A DNA stretch of 11,156 nucleotides, taken from positions 1 to 11,156 of the forward strand of contig JACQUC010000188.1 of assembly GCA_016210495.1 (NCBI GenBank). Direction: 5' to 3'. This stretch comes from Chloroflexota bacterium (lineage in GTDB: Bacteria; Chloroflexota; FW602-bin22; JACPRP01). The translations under genes were made by a program, and so were the position numbers. Below are positions 5,697 to 11,156 of the stretch, in pieces; position 1 is the first letter of the stretch, and each line of letters opens with the position of its first letter. Under the pieces are notes generated by a model that had not been told where the DNA came from, ran no database searches, and saw only the letters and a list, made by a program, of their open reading frames with translations.

Positions 5697-5716
5697 GAGA
5701 GGAGGCTCAAGCAAAG

Positions 5717-7165
5717 ATGAGAAGATCCCGGCAAGAACCTCCTGGCAGTTCCGAATCAGGCAGGAGAACAGGGATACGTCTGAGTCCGTTCAACTGGGCC
5801 ACCGTGATCGTGCCTGCCGCGGTTCTCATCGCCTTCGATTACGTTCGCCATTTTGTTCTTCCAATCAGCTTTATGCACGGCTGGTCGGGGCTGCTGATGG
5901 TGTGGGGCCTGGCCCTGGCTGGCGTAGTAGCGTTCTCGCTCGGCGTCTCCGCCATCACCGCCAAGTCGGAGCAGGAGATCAGGCGGCGCAACCGGGAACT
6001 GGAGGCCACGGCAGCCACCGCGACAGTGTTGGGTCAGTCGCTCGAGCTTGAGGAGTTGCTAAACGTGGCGCTGGAGAAAGTGCTGGAGATCATGGATGTG
6101 CATGCCGGCACAGTATGCGTGCTCGATGAGGCAGCGAAGGAGCTCGTACACGTGGCCCATCGGGGCATACCGCTTGATGTGCTCGGACCGTTGAACCGGG
6201 CGAAGCTGGCGGAGAGTCCCGTAGGCGCGGAGATCGTCGAGACGGGGAAACCCGTTGTTTTGAACGATCTTTGGGCGGACCCTCGGCTAGCCGAGAAAGT
6301 CCGGAGGGCGGGGTTCCGCTCTGCCGTAAGCGTGCCTTTGAGGGCCGAGGGCAAGGTGGTGGGCGTATTAGCGCTGGTCAGCAACGAGGAGCGGTGCTTT
6401 TCACCTTCTGAGGTAGCAGTGTTGACCAGCGTGGGGAGCCAGTTGGGTGTGGCAGTGCGGAAAGCCATTCTGTTCGAGGATTTGGTGCGGCGGAACATCG
6501 AGAACGCAGCGCTACAGCAGCAGGTGCGTGACCTGGCGGTCCTGGAGGAACGGGAACGCATCGCCCGGGAGATGCACGATGGTGTGGGGCAGATCCTGGG
6601 CTACGTCAACACCACCACGCAGGCAGCAAGGAAATTGCTCTCGCTCGGGCAATTGGATCAGGCGGAGGAGGCGCTCGGGAAACTCGAGGAGGCTGCACGC
6701 GACGTTTACGCAGACGTGCGGGAGGCTATTGTCGGACTGCGAACCACCACGAGCCCAGGGTTTCTTGCTACGTTGGAGGAGTATCTGAAGTGGTTTTCGC
6801 GCCAGAACCTGATCCAAACGGAGCTTACGGTGGGGCACGATTGGGACGGAGGTGTGGAGACGCGGGTCGAGATTCAACTGATCCGCATCGTGCAGGAGGC
6901 CCTGAGCAATGTGCGCAAGCACGCCAGGGCCCAAAAAGCGTCGATTTCCATCTCGACGACTGATGACCACATCTGCTTGGTGGTGGACGATAATGGGCAG
7001 GGCTTCCATCCGGAGCGTATCGCTCGGGGGGCGTGGCCCCAGTTCGGGTTGCAGACCATGCGCGAGCGGGCGGAGGCGATAGGCGGTACTTTTGACGTGA
7101 CATCCATTGCGGGCGAGGGCACGACGGTTAGAATTTCGGCGCCGAGGAGGACTAACCACAGATGA
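5717..7165 (+). CDS. GAF-domain sensor histidine kinase, NarX/LiaS type
   Basis: 482 residues. ATG 5717 is chosen over the far upstream frame because GAGGAGG at 5699-5705 precedes it and the upstream part overlaps the regulator gene. Two membrane helices (~26-50 and ~56-81) have only a few residues between them, so there is almost no external sensor domain. A short linker coil (QEIRRRNRELEATAA) precedes a GAF domain (~105-252) with FRSAVSVPLRAEGKVVGVLAL. HisKA_3 follows with LEERERIAREMHDGVGQ; phosphoacceptor His287. The HATPase domain has QEALSNVRKHA (N box), VVDDNGQGF (G1), FGLQTMRERAEAIGG and GEGT (G2). The signal is probably read by the GAF domain inside the cell or in the membrane. Its stop overlaps the response-regulator start by four bases (ATGA), a sign of translational coupling and a cognate pair. 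Confidence 0.92.
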   Translation: MRRSRQEPPGSSESGRRTGIRLSPFNWATVIVPAAVLIAFDYVRHFVLPISFMHGWSGLLMVWGLALAGVVAFSLGVSAITAKSEQEIRRRNRELEATAATATVLGQSLELEELLNVALEKVLEIMDVHAGTVCVLDEAAKELVHVAHRGIPLDVLGPLNRAKLAESPVGAEIVETGKPVVLNDLWADPRLAEKVRRAGFRSAVSVPLRAEGKVVGVLALVSNEERCFSPSEVAVLTSVGSQLGVAVRKAILFEDLVRRNIENAALQQQVRDLAVLEERERIAREMHDGVGQILGYVNTTTQAARKLLSLGQLDQAEEALGKLEEAARDVYADVREAIVGLRTTTSPGFLATLEEYLKWFSRQNLIQTELTVGHDWDGGVETRVEIQLIRIVQEALSNVRKHARAQKASISISTTDDHICLVVDDNGQGFHPERIARGAWPQFGLQTMRERAEAIGGTFDVTSIAGEGTTVRISAPRRTNHR

Positions 7166-7824
7166 ACGCGAAAGTGTTGCTGGTGGACGATCACGCGCTC
7201 TTTCTTGATGGACTAGCACGGATGTTGGCGGCGTGGGGGATGGATGTGGTAGGGCAGGCCGGCGACGGTCTGGAGGCTCTGGAGAAGGCGCGAACGCTGC
7301 AGCCGGATCTCATACTGATGGACGTGAAGATGCCTCGCTGCAACGGACTGGAGGCAACCCGGCTGATCAAGGCCGAAATGCCCGGCATGAAGATAGTGAT
7401 GCTCACCGTCTCCGACGACGAACAGGACCTCTTCGATGCTATCAAGGCGGGCGCCCAGGGGTACTTGCTCAAGAATCTGCGGGGAGAGGAGTTCGGGAAG
7501 ATGATCGAGGGAGTACTACGCGGTGAAGCGTCTGTTTCCCCCACGCTGGCTTTCAATATCCTCGCGGAGTTTGCCCGGCAATCGGCAAAGGTATCCGCTT
7601 CCGCAACTCCCAGGGACGAGATAACAGAACGGGAAAAACAGGTGCTAAGGCTGATCGCTCAAGGCTTCACCAATAAGGGGATCGCCGAGCAACTCGTCCT
7701 ATCGGAGCACACGGTCAACTATCACATGAAGAACATCCTCGCCAAGCTCCACCTGCGGAATCGGGCCCAGGCTGCCGCGTACGCGGTGCAGCAAGGGTTG
7801 GCCGAGGACCGTCCTTCGGAGTAG
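7162..7824 (+). CDS. NarL/LuxR-family response regulator
   Basis: 220 residues. The receiver domain (1-~120) has the acidic pair D9-D10, phosphorylation site D54 in LILMDVKMP, T82 in VMLTVSD and K104 in GYLLKN. The LuxR-type helix-turn-helix (~155-212) reads ITEREKQVLRLIAQGFTNKGIAEQLVLSEHTVNYHMKNILAKL, all expected NarL-family positions. The start overlaps the kinase stop by four bases. It binds DNA as a dimer after phosphorylation by the kinase encoded just upstream. Likely targets are the adjacent divergent operon and the d1-like cytochrome gene at 8229; that is inferred from position only. Confidence 0.95.
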   Translation: MNAKVLLVDDHALFLDGLARMLAAWGMDVVGQAGDGLEALEKARTLQPDLILMDVKMPRCNGLEATRLIKAEMPGMKIVMLTVSDDEQDLFDAIKAGAQGYLLKNLRGEEFGKMIEGVLRGEASVSPTLAFNILAEFARQSAKVSASATPRDEITEREKQVLRLIAQGFTNKGIAEQLVLSEHTVNYHMKNILAKLHLRNRAQAAAYAVQQGLAEDRPSE

Positions 7825-8228
7825 GTGCCAAAAGCGGTCGGCCATCGGCCTGTGATCCTCTTGCCAAATGTATGCTGGCCCCACCCCCTGCGGGGGCGGC
7901 GACTTACCACCCCCAAAGCCGAGAGCTACCAGGTCTGCCTATGGTACTACCACAAGTGGCGTGAAGGGGAGAACGGTTTCGTGCCAAAGCGCTCCTTGCT
8001 TTTGAGTTGACGAAAGATTGCTGATCCTGCCCATTTTGGTGGCCACTCCTGCGCGTTTAAGTAGTAAATAACTGCTAGTTCAGGCGTTGTGGTTTGGTGA
8101 GAGTGGAGCTATGATGCTTCGGGTGCACTCGGCCTGCAGCATCAGGACGCGAGTGTCCGGGTTAGACAATCGTTCGCATCGCTCAAGCCGAATTGGCGAC
8201 AAAGATCAAGTTAGGGTAGGAGGAGAAA
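7825..8228. other. 404-base intergenic leader region, no convincing gene
   Basis: An open frame from 7825 to 8010 has no ribosome-binding site and no recognisable protein. A short hairpin CCCCC-TGC-GGGGG lies at 7884-7896, without a following T-run; it may help end the regulatory operon. TTGACG at ~8004-8009 could be a -35 element but has no good -10. The stretch 8112-8155 holds two mutually exclusive stems, listed separately. The ribosome-binding site AGGAGGAGA at ~8218-8226 serves the gene at 8229. Confidence 0.5.
8112..8155 (+). promoter_or_regulatory. Alternative hairpins in the leader of the d1-like cytochrome gene
   Basis: TGATGCT (8112-8118) pairs with AGCATCA (8138-8144), seven perfect pairs. 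Alternatively CACTCG (8126-8131) pairs with CGAGTG (8150-8155), reinforced by CCTG (8133-8136) with CAGG (8143-8146). The two folds share bases and cannot both form. They lie about 75 bases before the GTG start at 8229. This is the geometry of a switch or attenuator, or of an overlapping pair of protein-binding sites, but no known riboswitch consensus is recognised. Confidence 0.3.
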
Positions 8229-10028
8229 GTGAGAAAGTACAGGAAAACGGTGTCAATCGCGCTGGCTTTCGTGTTGTTATTGGCCGTGGCTACGGTCGCG
8301 ACCACGCTGGGGGCCACCGCGGTGCCGAGCGATTGGCGAACGGCCAACGGGATGGTTTCCGCCGAATCAGGTGCGCTCGACCGCAGCACTATTTCATCGC
8401 CAGGCACTGAGCAGGCAGACGTAGCCGTCGCCGACCCTGCGGCGTGGATGAAATCCAAAACAGCGGGCAAAGTGCCCTTTTTCTTCTTCGGCTCCAATGG
8501 GGGCCTGGGGGAAAAAGATGTCCAGTTGGTTCGGGCGGAGCCTCCCTTCGACACGCTGGCCAGCTACGACAACATACCGGGAACCGGCGGAAGCTGGATG
8601 TACACGAGTAAAGACGACCGTTTCTTCTACGTGAAGACCGGCGCCCCATACGTCGTTCAGATTGCCACCAGCGACTTTGAAATGCGCAAGATCTACACCC
8701 AGGACTACCACAGCTTCGTGGTCAGTCCCGACGACAAGTACATGTACACAGTGAACTATGCCCAAGGTCGAATCCTCAAGCACGAGATCGCCACAGGCCA
8801 GGTGGTGAAAGAAGTCGTGTGGGGGCAAACTCGCTCACGAGCCAAAGGAACCTACCTTGTCACTGTGCAAGGTCCCGCTGGCGGAGGGTCTGCTTCCGCT
8901 TTGAGTCCTGATGGTCGTTACTGGTACTTGACGCCCGAGCAGCCCAACGCCAACCACCCGGAGTTCAAGAATATCTACGTGTGGAAGTATGACCTGCAGA
9001 GTGACGAAATAGTTGGCTCGGTGGACGTTGGCGCACGGGCCGGCGCTCATATGTCGAACTTCATTACTCCAGACGGTGGCACCATGTTTCTCAACAGCTT
9101 CAGCGGCAAGTACGTTAAGAGGATTAACTTGCAGACGATGACGGTTGAGGACACCTGGGAGGACGCCAGCTTCGACAATTCTAACTGGCACGCGATACAC
9201 CCGGAGGCTAGTGGCAAGCGGTTCTGGATTCTTCTGGACAAGGGTGAAAGCGGCTACGCGGCGGTGTTTGACACCGGCCCGGGCAAGCTAGTGGACAACC
9301 TGGTGGGATTCGTGGGGCCCTTCCCCAGGGACATGGAGAGCCCGACCAAGCGCGTCCTCCACATGGTAGAGTTTACGCCCGATAACAAGTACGCCATCAC
9401 CGACAATATGTACCTGGATGAGGCATACGTCATCGACGTGGAGAAGCTTTCGGTGATCAAGACCATTAATGTCGGCAACGCGCGTAAGGGCGAGGCGCTG
9501 CGCCACGACTGGTATGGAACAGACCATCCGATCCTCAGTCCGGATGCGAAGTATTTCGGCGTGGCCGTCGTGTACGACAACACCTACGAGATCTACGACA
9601 CCGAAACAGGTGAGTTGATGCAGACGGTGCAGTTCCCCGCCGACACCTCTACGCACTATACGAGAGGCTGGTGGCCCGGATACCAAATGGGCAACGTGCT
9701 TTACACCCGAACCCAGCCCAAAGCTGTGCCTGGTTCTGTTAGCATCACGCCAAATCAACAGACAGCGCTTATTCCGCCGCAGGAACTCCTTGGCACTCTA
9801 GCCGCAGAGGTACAGCCCGCGGCTGCACCAGAAGCAACGGCCGGTGCCGCCGAGTCCACCGCAGTGGGAAAGCAGCTTTTCGAGCAGAAGTGCAACGCCT
9901 GCCACAGAGCCCCCGCCGTCAGCGAGTATCCCAAGTGGCAAGGTCAGCTCGGGCCAATGTCTCAGGGGGCGGGTTTGTCCGCTGAGCAACTCAATCAAGT
10001 GCGGCAGTATTTGGAGAGCGCTCATTAG
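8229..10028 (+). CDS. Exported d1-like beta-propeller with a C-terminal cytochrome c domain
   Basis: 599 residues from GTG 8229 behind AGGAGGAGA. The signal peptide has KYRK then a long hydrophobic core and likely cleavage near GATA. A large propeller (~75-500) shows repeated turns VSPDDKYMY, LSPDGRYW, FTPDNKYAI and LSPDAKYFG, as in cytochrome d1/NirS-like and nitrous-oxide-reductase-like propellers. An Ala/Pro/Glu-rich linker (~525-545) leads to a single class I heme c domain with C-N-A-C-H (C555, C558, H559) and Met in GPMSQGAGLS as probable sixth ligand. The domain order is the reverse of NirS/NirN and the same as the lipoprotein at 2427-3995, although the two are clearly divergent in sequence and size. 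Role: a soluble or membrane-attached electron-transfer enzyme or carrier outside the cytoplasm; substrate unknown. Stands alone downstream of the two-component genes; a strong hairpin follows at 10081. Confidence 0.8.
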   Translation: MRKYRKTVSIALAFVLLLAVATVATTLGATAVPSDWRTANGMVSAESGALDRSTISSPGTEQADVAVADPAAWMKSKTAGKVPFFFFGSNGGLGEKDVQLVRAEPPFDTLASYDNIPGTGGSWMYTSKDDRFFYVKTGAPYVVQIATSDFEMRKIYTQDYHSFVVSPDDKYMYTVNYAQGRILKHEIATGQVVKEVVWGQTRSRAKGTYLVTVQGPAGGGSASALSPDGRYWYLTPEQPNANHPEFKNIYVWKYDLQSDEIVGSVDVGARAGAHMSNFITPDGGTMFLNSFSGKYVKRINLQTMTVEDTWEDASFDNSNWHAIHPEASGKRFWILLDKGESGYAAVFDTGPGKLVDNLVGFVGPFPRDMESPTKRVLHMVEFTPDNKYAITDNMYLDEAYVIDVEKLSVIKTINVGNARKGEALRHDWYGTDHPILSPDAKYFGVAVVYDNTYEIYDTETGELMQTVQFPADTSTHYTRGWWPGYQMGNVLYTRTQPKAVPGSVSITPNQQTALIPPQELLGTLAAEVQPAAAPEATAGAAESTAVGKQLFEQKCNACHRAPAVSEYPKWQGQLGPMSQGAGLSAEQLNQVRQYLESAH

Positions 10029-10080
10029 GGACCCTCAGGGGTACCTTGTGAAGTTGGATCTGCTTCGGCTAGATTCGATG

Positions 10081-10102
10081 GGGGCACGGGAAGCCGTGCC
10101 CC
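10081..10102. terminator. Strong hairpin between convergent genes (terminator or dispersed repeat)
   Basis: GGGGCACGG (10081-10089) and CCGTGCCCC (10094-10102) form nine perfect pairs around a GAAG loop, about 50 bases after the stop of the cytochrome gene and before the end of the minus-strand reductase remnant. No T-run follows on either strand, so it is either a factor-assisted or non-canonical terminator, or a copy of a palindromic dispersed repeat. Confidence 0.55.
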
Positions 10103-10150
10103 TAAGGGCATCTACGGCAGGTAGGGGCTTTGACGCCATCAGTTGCTCGC

Positions 10151-10588
10151 TCAGTCGTTTCTGCTGCTCGGCAACACCTTAGCGCTTTGCAGGAACTGGC
10201 GAATCATCAGTGCGGCGGTCGCCCCCTCCCCAGCGGCACTCACGAGCTGCTTGGTACTGCCCTCTCGCGCGTCCCCCGCCGCAAACACATTCGGCACGCT
10301 TGTCCGGAATGAGCTATCCGCTACGATGAAGCCCATTTCGTCGAGTTCGACGGAGCCTTTCAGCCATCCTGTGTTGGGTTCCAAACCGATGAAGACGAAA
10401 ACCCCGCTGCAGGGGACCTCTCTGGTCTCGCCGGTGCGCACGTTGCGGATCACCACAGACGAGAGGCGCGTCTTGCCCCGAAACTCGGCCACAACCGTCT
10501 CATAATGCACCGCGATTTTCGGATCGGCTAGCGCCTTTTCTCGAGCAACCGCGCTTGCTGTGAGCTGCGTGCGGCGGTAGGCTGTCGT
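10151..10588 (-). pseudogene. 3' remnant of thioredoxin reductase (trxB-like), 5' half missing
   Basis: The minus frame is open from 10588 to a TGA at 10153-10151, about 145 residues, against ~310 for the family. It begins YRRTQLTASAVAREKALADPKI, the segment that follows the NADPH-binding fold in TrxB, then VVAEF, the central GETREVPCSGVFVFIGLEPNT, and the FAD-contact motif VPNVFAAGDAREGSTKQLVSAAGEGATAAL. The N-terminal FAD fold, the redox CxxC and the NADPH GGGDSA motif are all absent, and an in-frame TAA (10591-10589) stands immediately upstream. No start codon with a ribosome-binding site is seen; ATG 10510 is internal. Homology ends abruptly at ~10580 where base composition also changes, so a deletion, insertion or recombination joint is likely. 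Confidence 0.75.
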
Positions 10589-10771
10589 TTAGTTGACAGA
10601 AGATATTTGCCCCCAATCGTCAACCTGATGGGAATAAAAGCCGGGTATTTGGTGTTGGATATAGGTGTAGAGATAGGAACGCCCATCAGCCAACTGGCAA
10701 AAAGTAAGATTGAGGAGGATCGTTATGCTGTGAGCGATCGAATCCGTGTGGAAAATGCTCGGAGAGCGTGA
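10589..10771 (+). pseudogene. Short orphan reading frame next to the trxB break (possible 3' gene fragment)
   Basis: A plus-strand frame runs LVDRRYLPPIVNLM..., then GYLVLDIGVEIGTPISQLAK and EEDRYAVSDRIRVENARRA, ending at TGA 10769. The first ATG is 10628 (47 residues) without a ribosome-binding site. The residue mix looks protein-like, but I do not recognise the family. The frame starts almost exactly where the reductase homology stops, and the stretch is more AT-rich than its neighbours, so it may be the tail of another gene moved here by rearrangement. It may equally be chance. Confidence 0.25.
10592..10624. repeat. Six-base inverted repeat at the trxB breakpoint
   Basis: GTTGAC (10592-10597) and GTCAAC (10619-10624) are perfect inverted copies 21 bases apart, just past the end of the reductase homology. 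They could be an operator or a scar of a rearrangement. A repeat this short can be chance. Confidence 0.25.
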
Positions 10772-10782
10772 AGAAAAGTACC

Positions 10783-10809
10783 AAATCAGGATCAAGAGAA
10801 ATCAGGATC
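10783..10809. repeat. Two direct repeats of AAATCAGGATC just upstream of the last gene
   Basis: AAATCAGGATC occurs at 10783-10793 and 10799-10809, a 16-base period. It ends a few bases before the ribosome-binding site of the gene at 10828. Possible tandem protein-binding sites, or a local duplication. Confidence 0.4.
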
Positions 10810-10827
10810 GAAAAAAGGAGGAGAATT

Positions 10828-11156
10828 GTGAGGAAACGGGTGACGCTACTTGTGCTTGTTGCAGCCCTCGTGCTGACGGGAACCGCAAGCATAGTTGGTT
10901 TGGAGAGTGGCTGGGGCGCCTCTACCGCGCTGGCCGAGAAAGAGCCTCGTTCCACGGCACTTCAAGAGCAAGTCTCGGCTCTGAGCAGCGGCGATGAGGC
11001 CATCCTGGCTAGCCTGCCCATCGAAAACTTCCGCAACGACTGGCCGTTTGACCCGCCCTTGCCGGATCACCTGTTTTTGGACGTGGGAGCCAATCGCCTG
11101 CTCTTCCTCCACTTCGACAAGCCGGTGGCCGAGGCCACGAAGTTGCTTTACGTCGG
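10828..11156 (+). CDS. Exported protein of unknown function (5' part; runs off the right edge)
   Basis: GTG 10828 follows AAAAGGAGGAG by four bases. The frame is open to the window end, 109 codons visible. A signal peptide is clear: RKR, hydrophobic VTLLVLVAALVLTGTASIVG, and a probable cleavage after STALA near residue 36. The mature start is charged (EKEPRSTALQEQVSAL), followed by ENFRNDWPFDPPLP and HLFLDVGANRLLFLHFDKP. No cysteine, heme motif or known domain is seen in this part. It is transcribed away from the truncated reductase. Function not recognised. Confidence 0.7.
   Translation, partial: MRKRVTLLVLVAALVLTGTASIVGLESGWGASTALAEKEPRSTALQEQVSALSSGDEAILASLPIENFRNDWPFDPPLPDHLFLDVGANRLLFLHFDKPVAEATKLLYV

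Noticed and set aside
6512..7219. 235-codon minus-strand open frame
   Set aside because: It is a shadow of the histidine kinase, opposite well-conserved HisKA_3 and HATPase motifs.
7825..8010. Small open frame after the response regulator
   Set aside because: No ribosome-binding site and no recognisable or structured peptide.
8160..8228. Fnr-like box near TTGGC...GATCAA
   Set aside because: Only the right half matches and the spacing is wrong.
10589..10795. 68-codon minus-strand open frame over the AT-richer stretch
   Set aside because: No ribosome-binding site; the opposite strand reads as more plausible protein sequence.
1..11156. Genome-wide TGA reassignment (to Trp, Gly or Cys)
   Set aside because: TGA ends the regulator gene (5694-5696) and the kinase gene (7163-7165) where the families normally end.
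1..11156. CRISPR array, tRNA, rRNA, insertion sequence
   Set aside because: No regularly spaced repeats, cloverleaf, ribosomal RNA segment or transposase was seen on either strand.

Overview
The window comes from a moderately GC-rich bacterium. A Chloroflexota (Dehalococcoidia/Anaerolineae-like) source is my best guess. It rests on the GAF-LiaS/NarL-type two-component pair, the lipoprotein and d1-propeller/cytochrome c repertoire, and a broken gene that resembles a secreted family I associate with that phylum. No rRNA or marker gene confirms it. Genes use ATG, GTG and at least one TGA stop in the ordinary way, so this is the standard bacterial code, not a genome with TGA reassigned throughout.

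Layout. (1) 2-439 is the 3' end of a CopA-like P1B ATPase carrying a C-terminal heavy-metal-associated (HMA) domain. (2) 477-724 is a frameshifted remnant of a small membrane-anchored protein. (3) 907-1413 is a four-helix membrane protein, followed at 1433 by a single-domain rhodanese whose reading frame crosses two in-frame TGA codons at the expected Cys-x-Cys-Pro active site and continues intact to 1795. (4) A minus-strand operon runs from 4800 down to 1828: a small MerT-like membrane protein with one in-frame TGA (C-x-x-TGA), a rhodanese lipoprotein, a d1/YVTN beta-propeller lipoprotein with a C-terminal cytochrome c domain, and a membrane-anchored cupredoxin-like protein. (5) Divergent from it, 5007-7824 encodes a Crp/Fnr-type regulator, a GAF-containing NarX/LiaS-type histidine kinase and a NarL-type response regulator. 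(6) After a 404-base leader with alternative hairpins, 8229-10028 encodes a second exported d1-like propeller with a C-terminal cytochrome c. (7) A strong hairpin, a 5'-truncated thioredoxin reductase remnant, a composition break, and the start of another exported protein fill the right end.

How it may work together. The minus operon and the second propeller look like an extracytoplasmic electron-transfer module (two heme c proteins, a cupredoxin-like protein, a sulfurtransferase lipoprotein) next to metal/thiol membrane proteins, under a divergent one-component plus two-component regulatory cassette. The most notable observation is that two separate genes, on opposite strands, each read through TGA exactly where their families carry functional cysteines. 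Each also has a downstream hairpin with the spacing and apical G expected of a bacterial SECIS element. This points to selenocysteine in a rhodanese (U-x-U-P) and in a MerT-like protein (C-x-x-U). The alternative is decay of both genes. The substrate of the whole system cannot be told from sequence alone.
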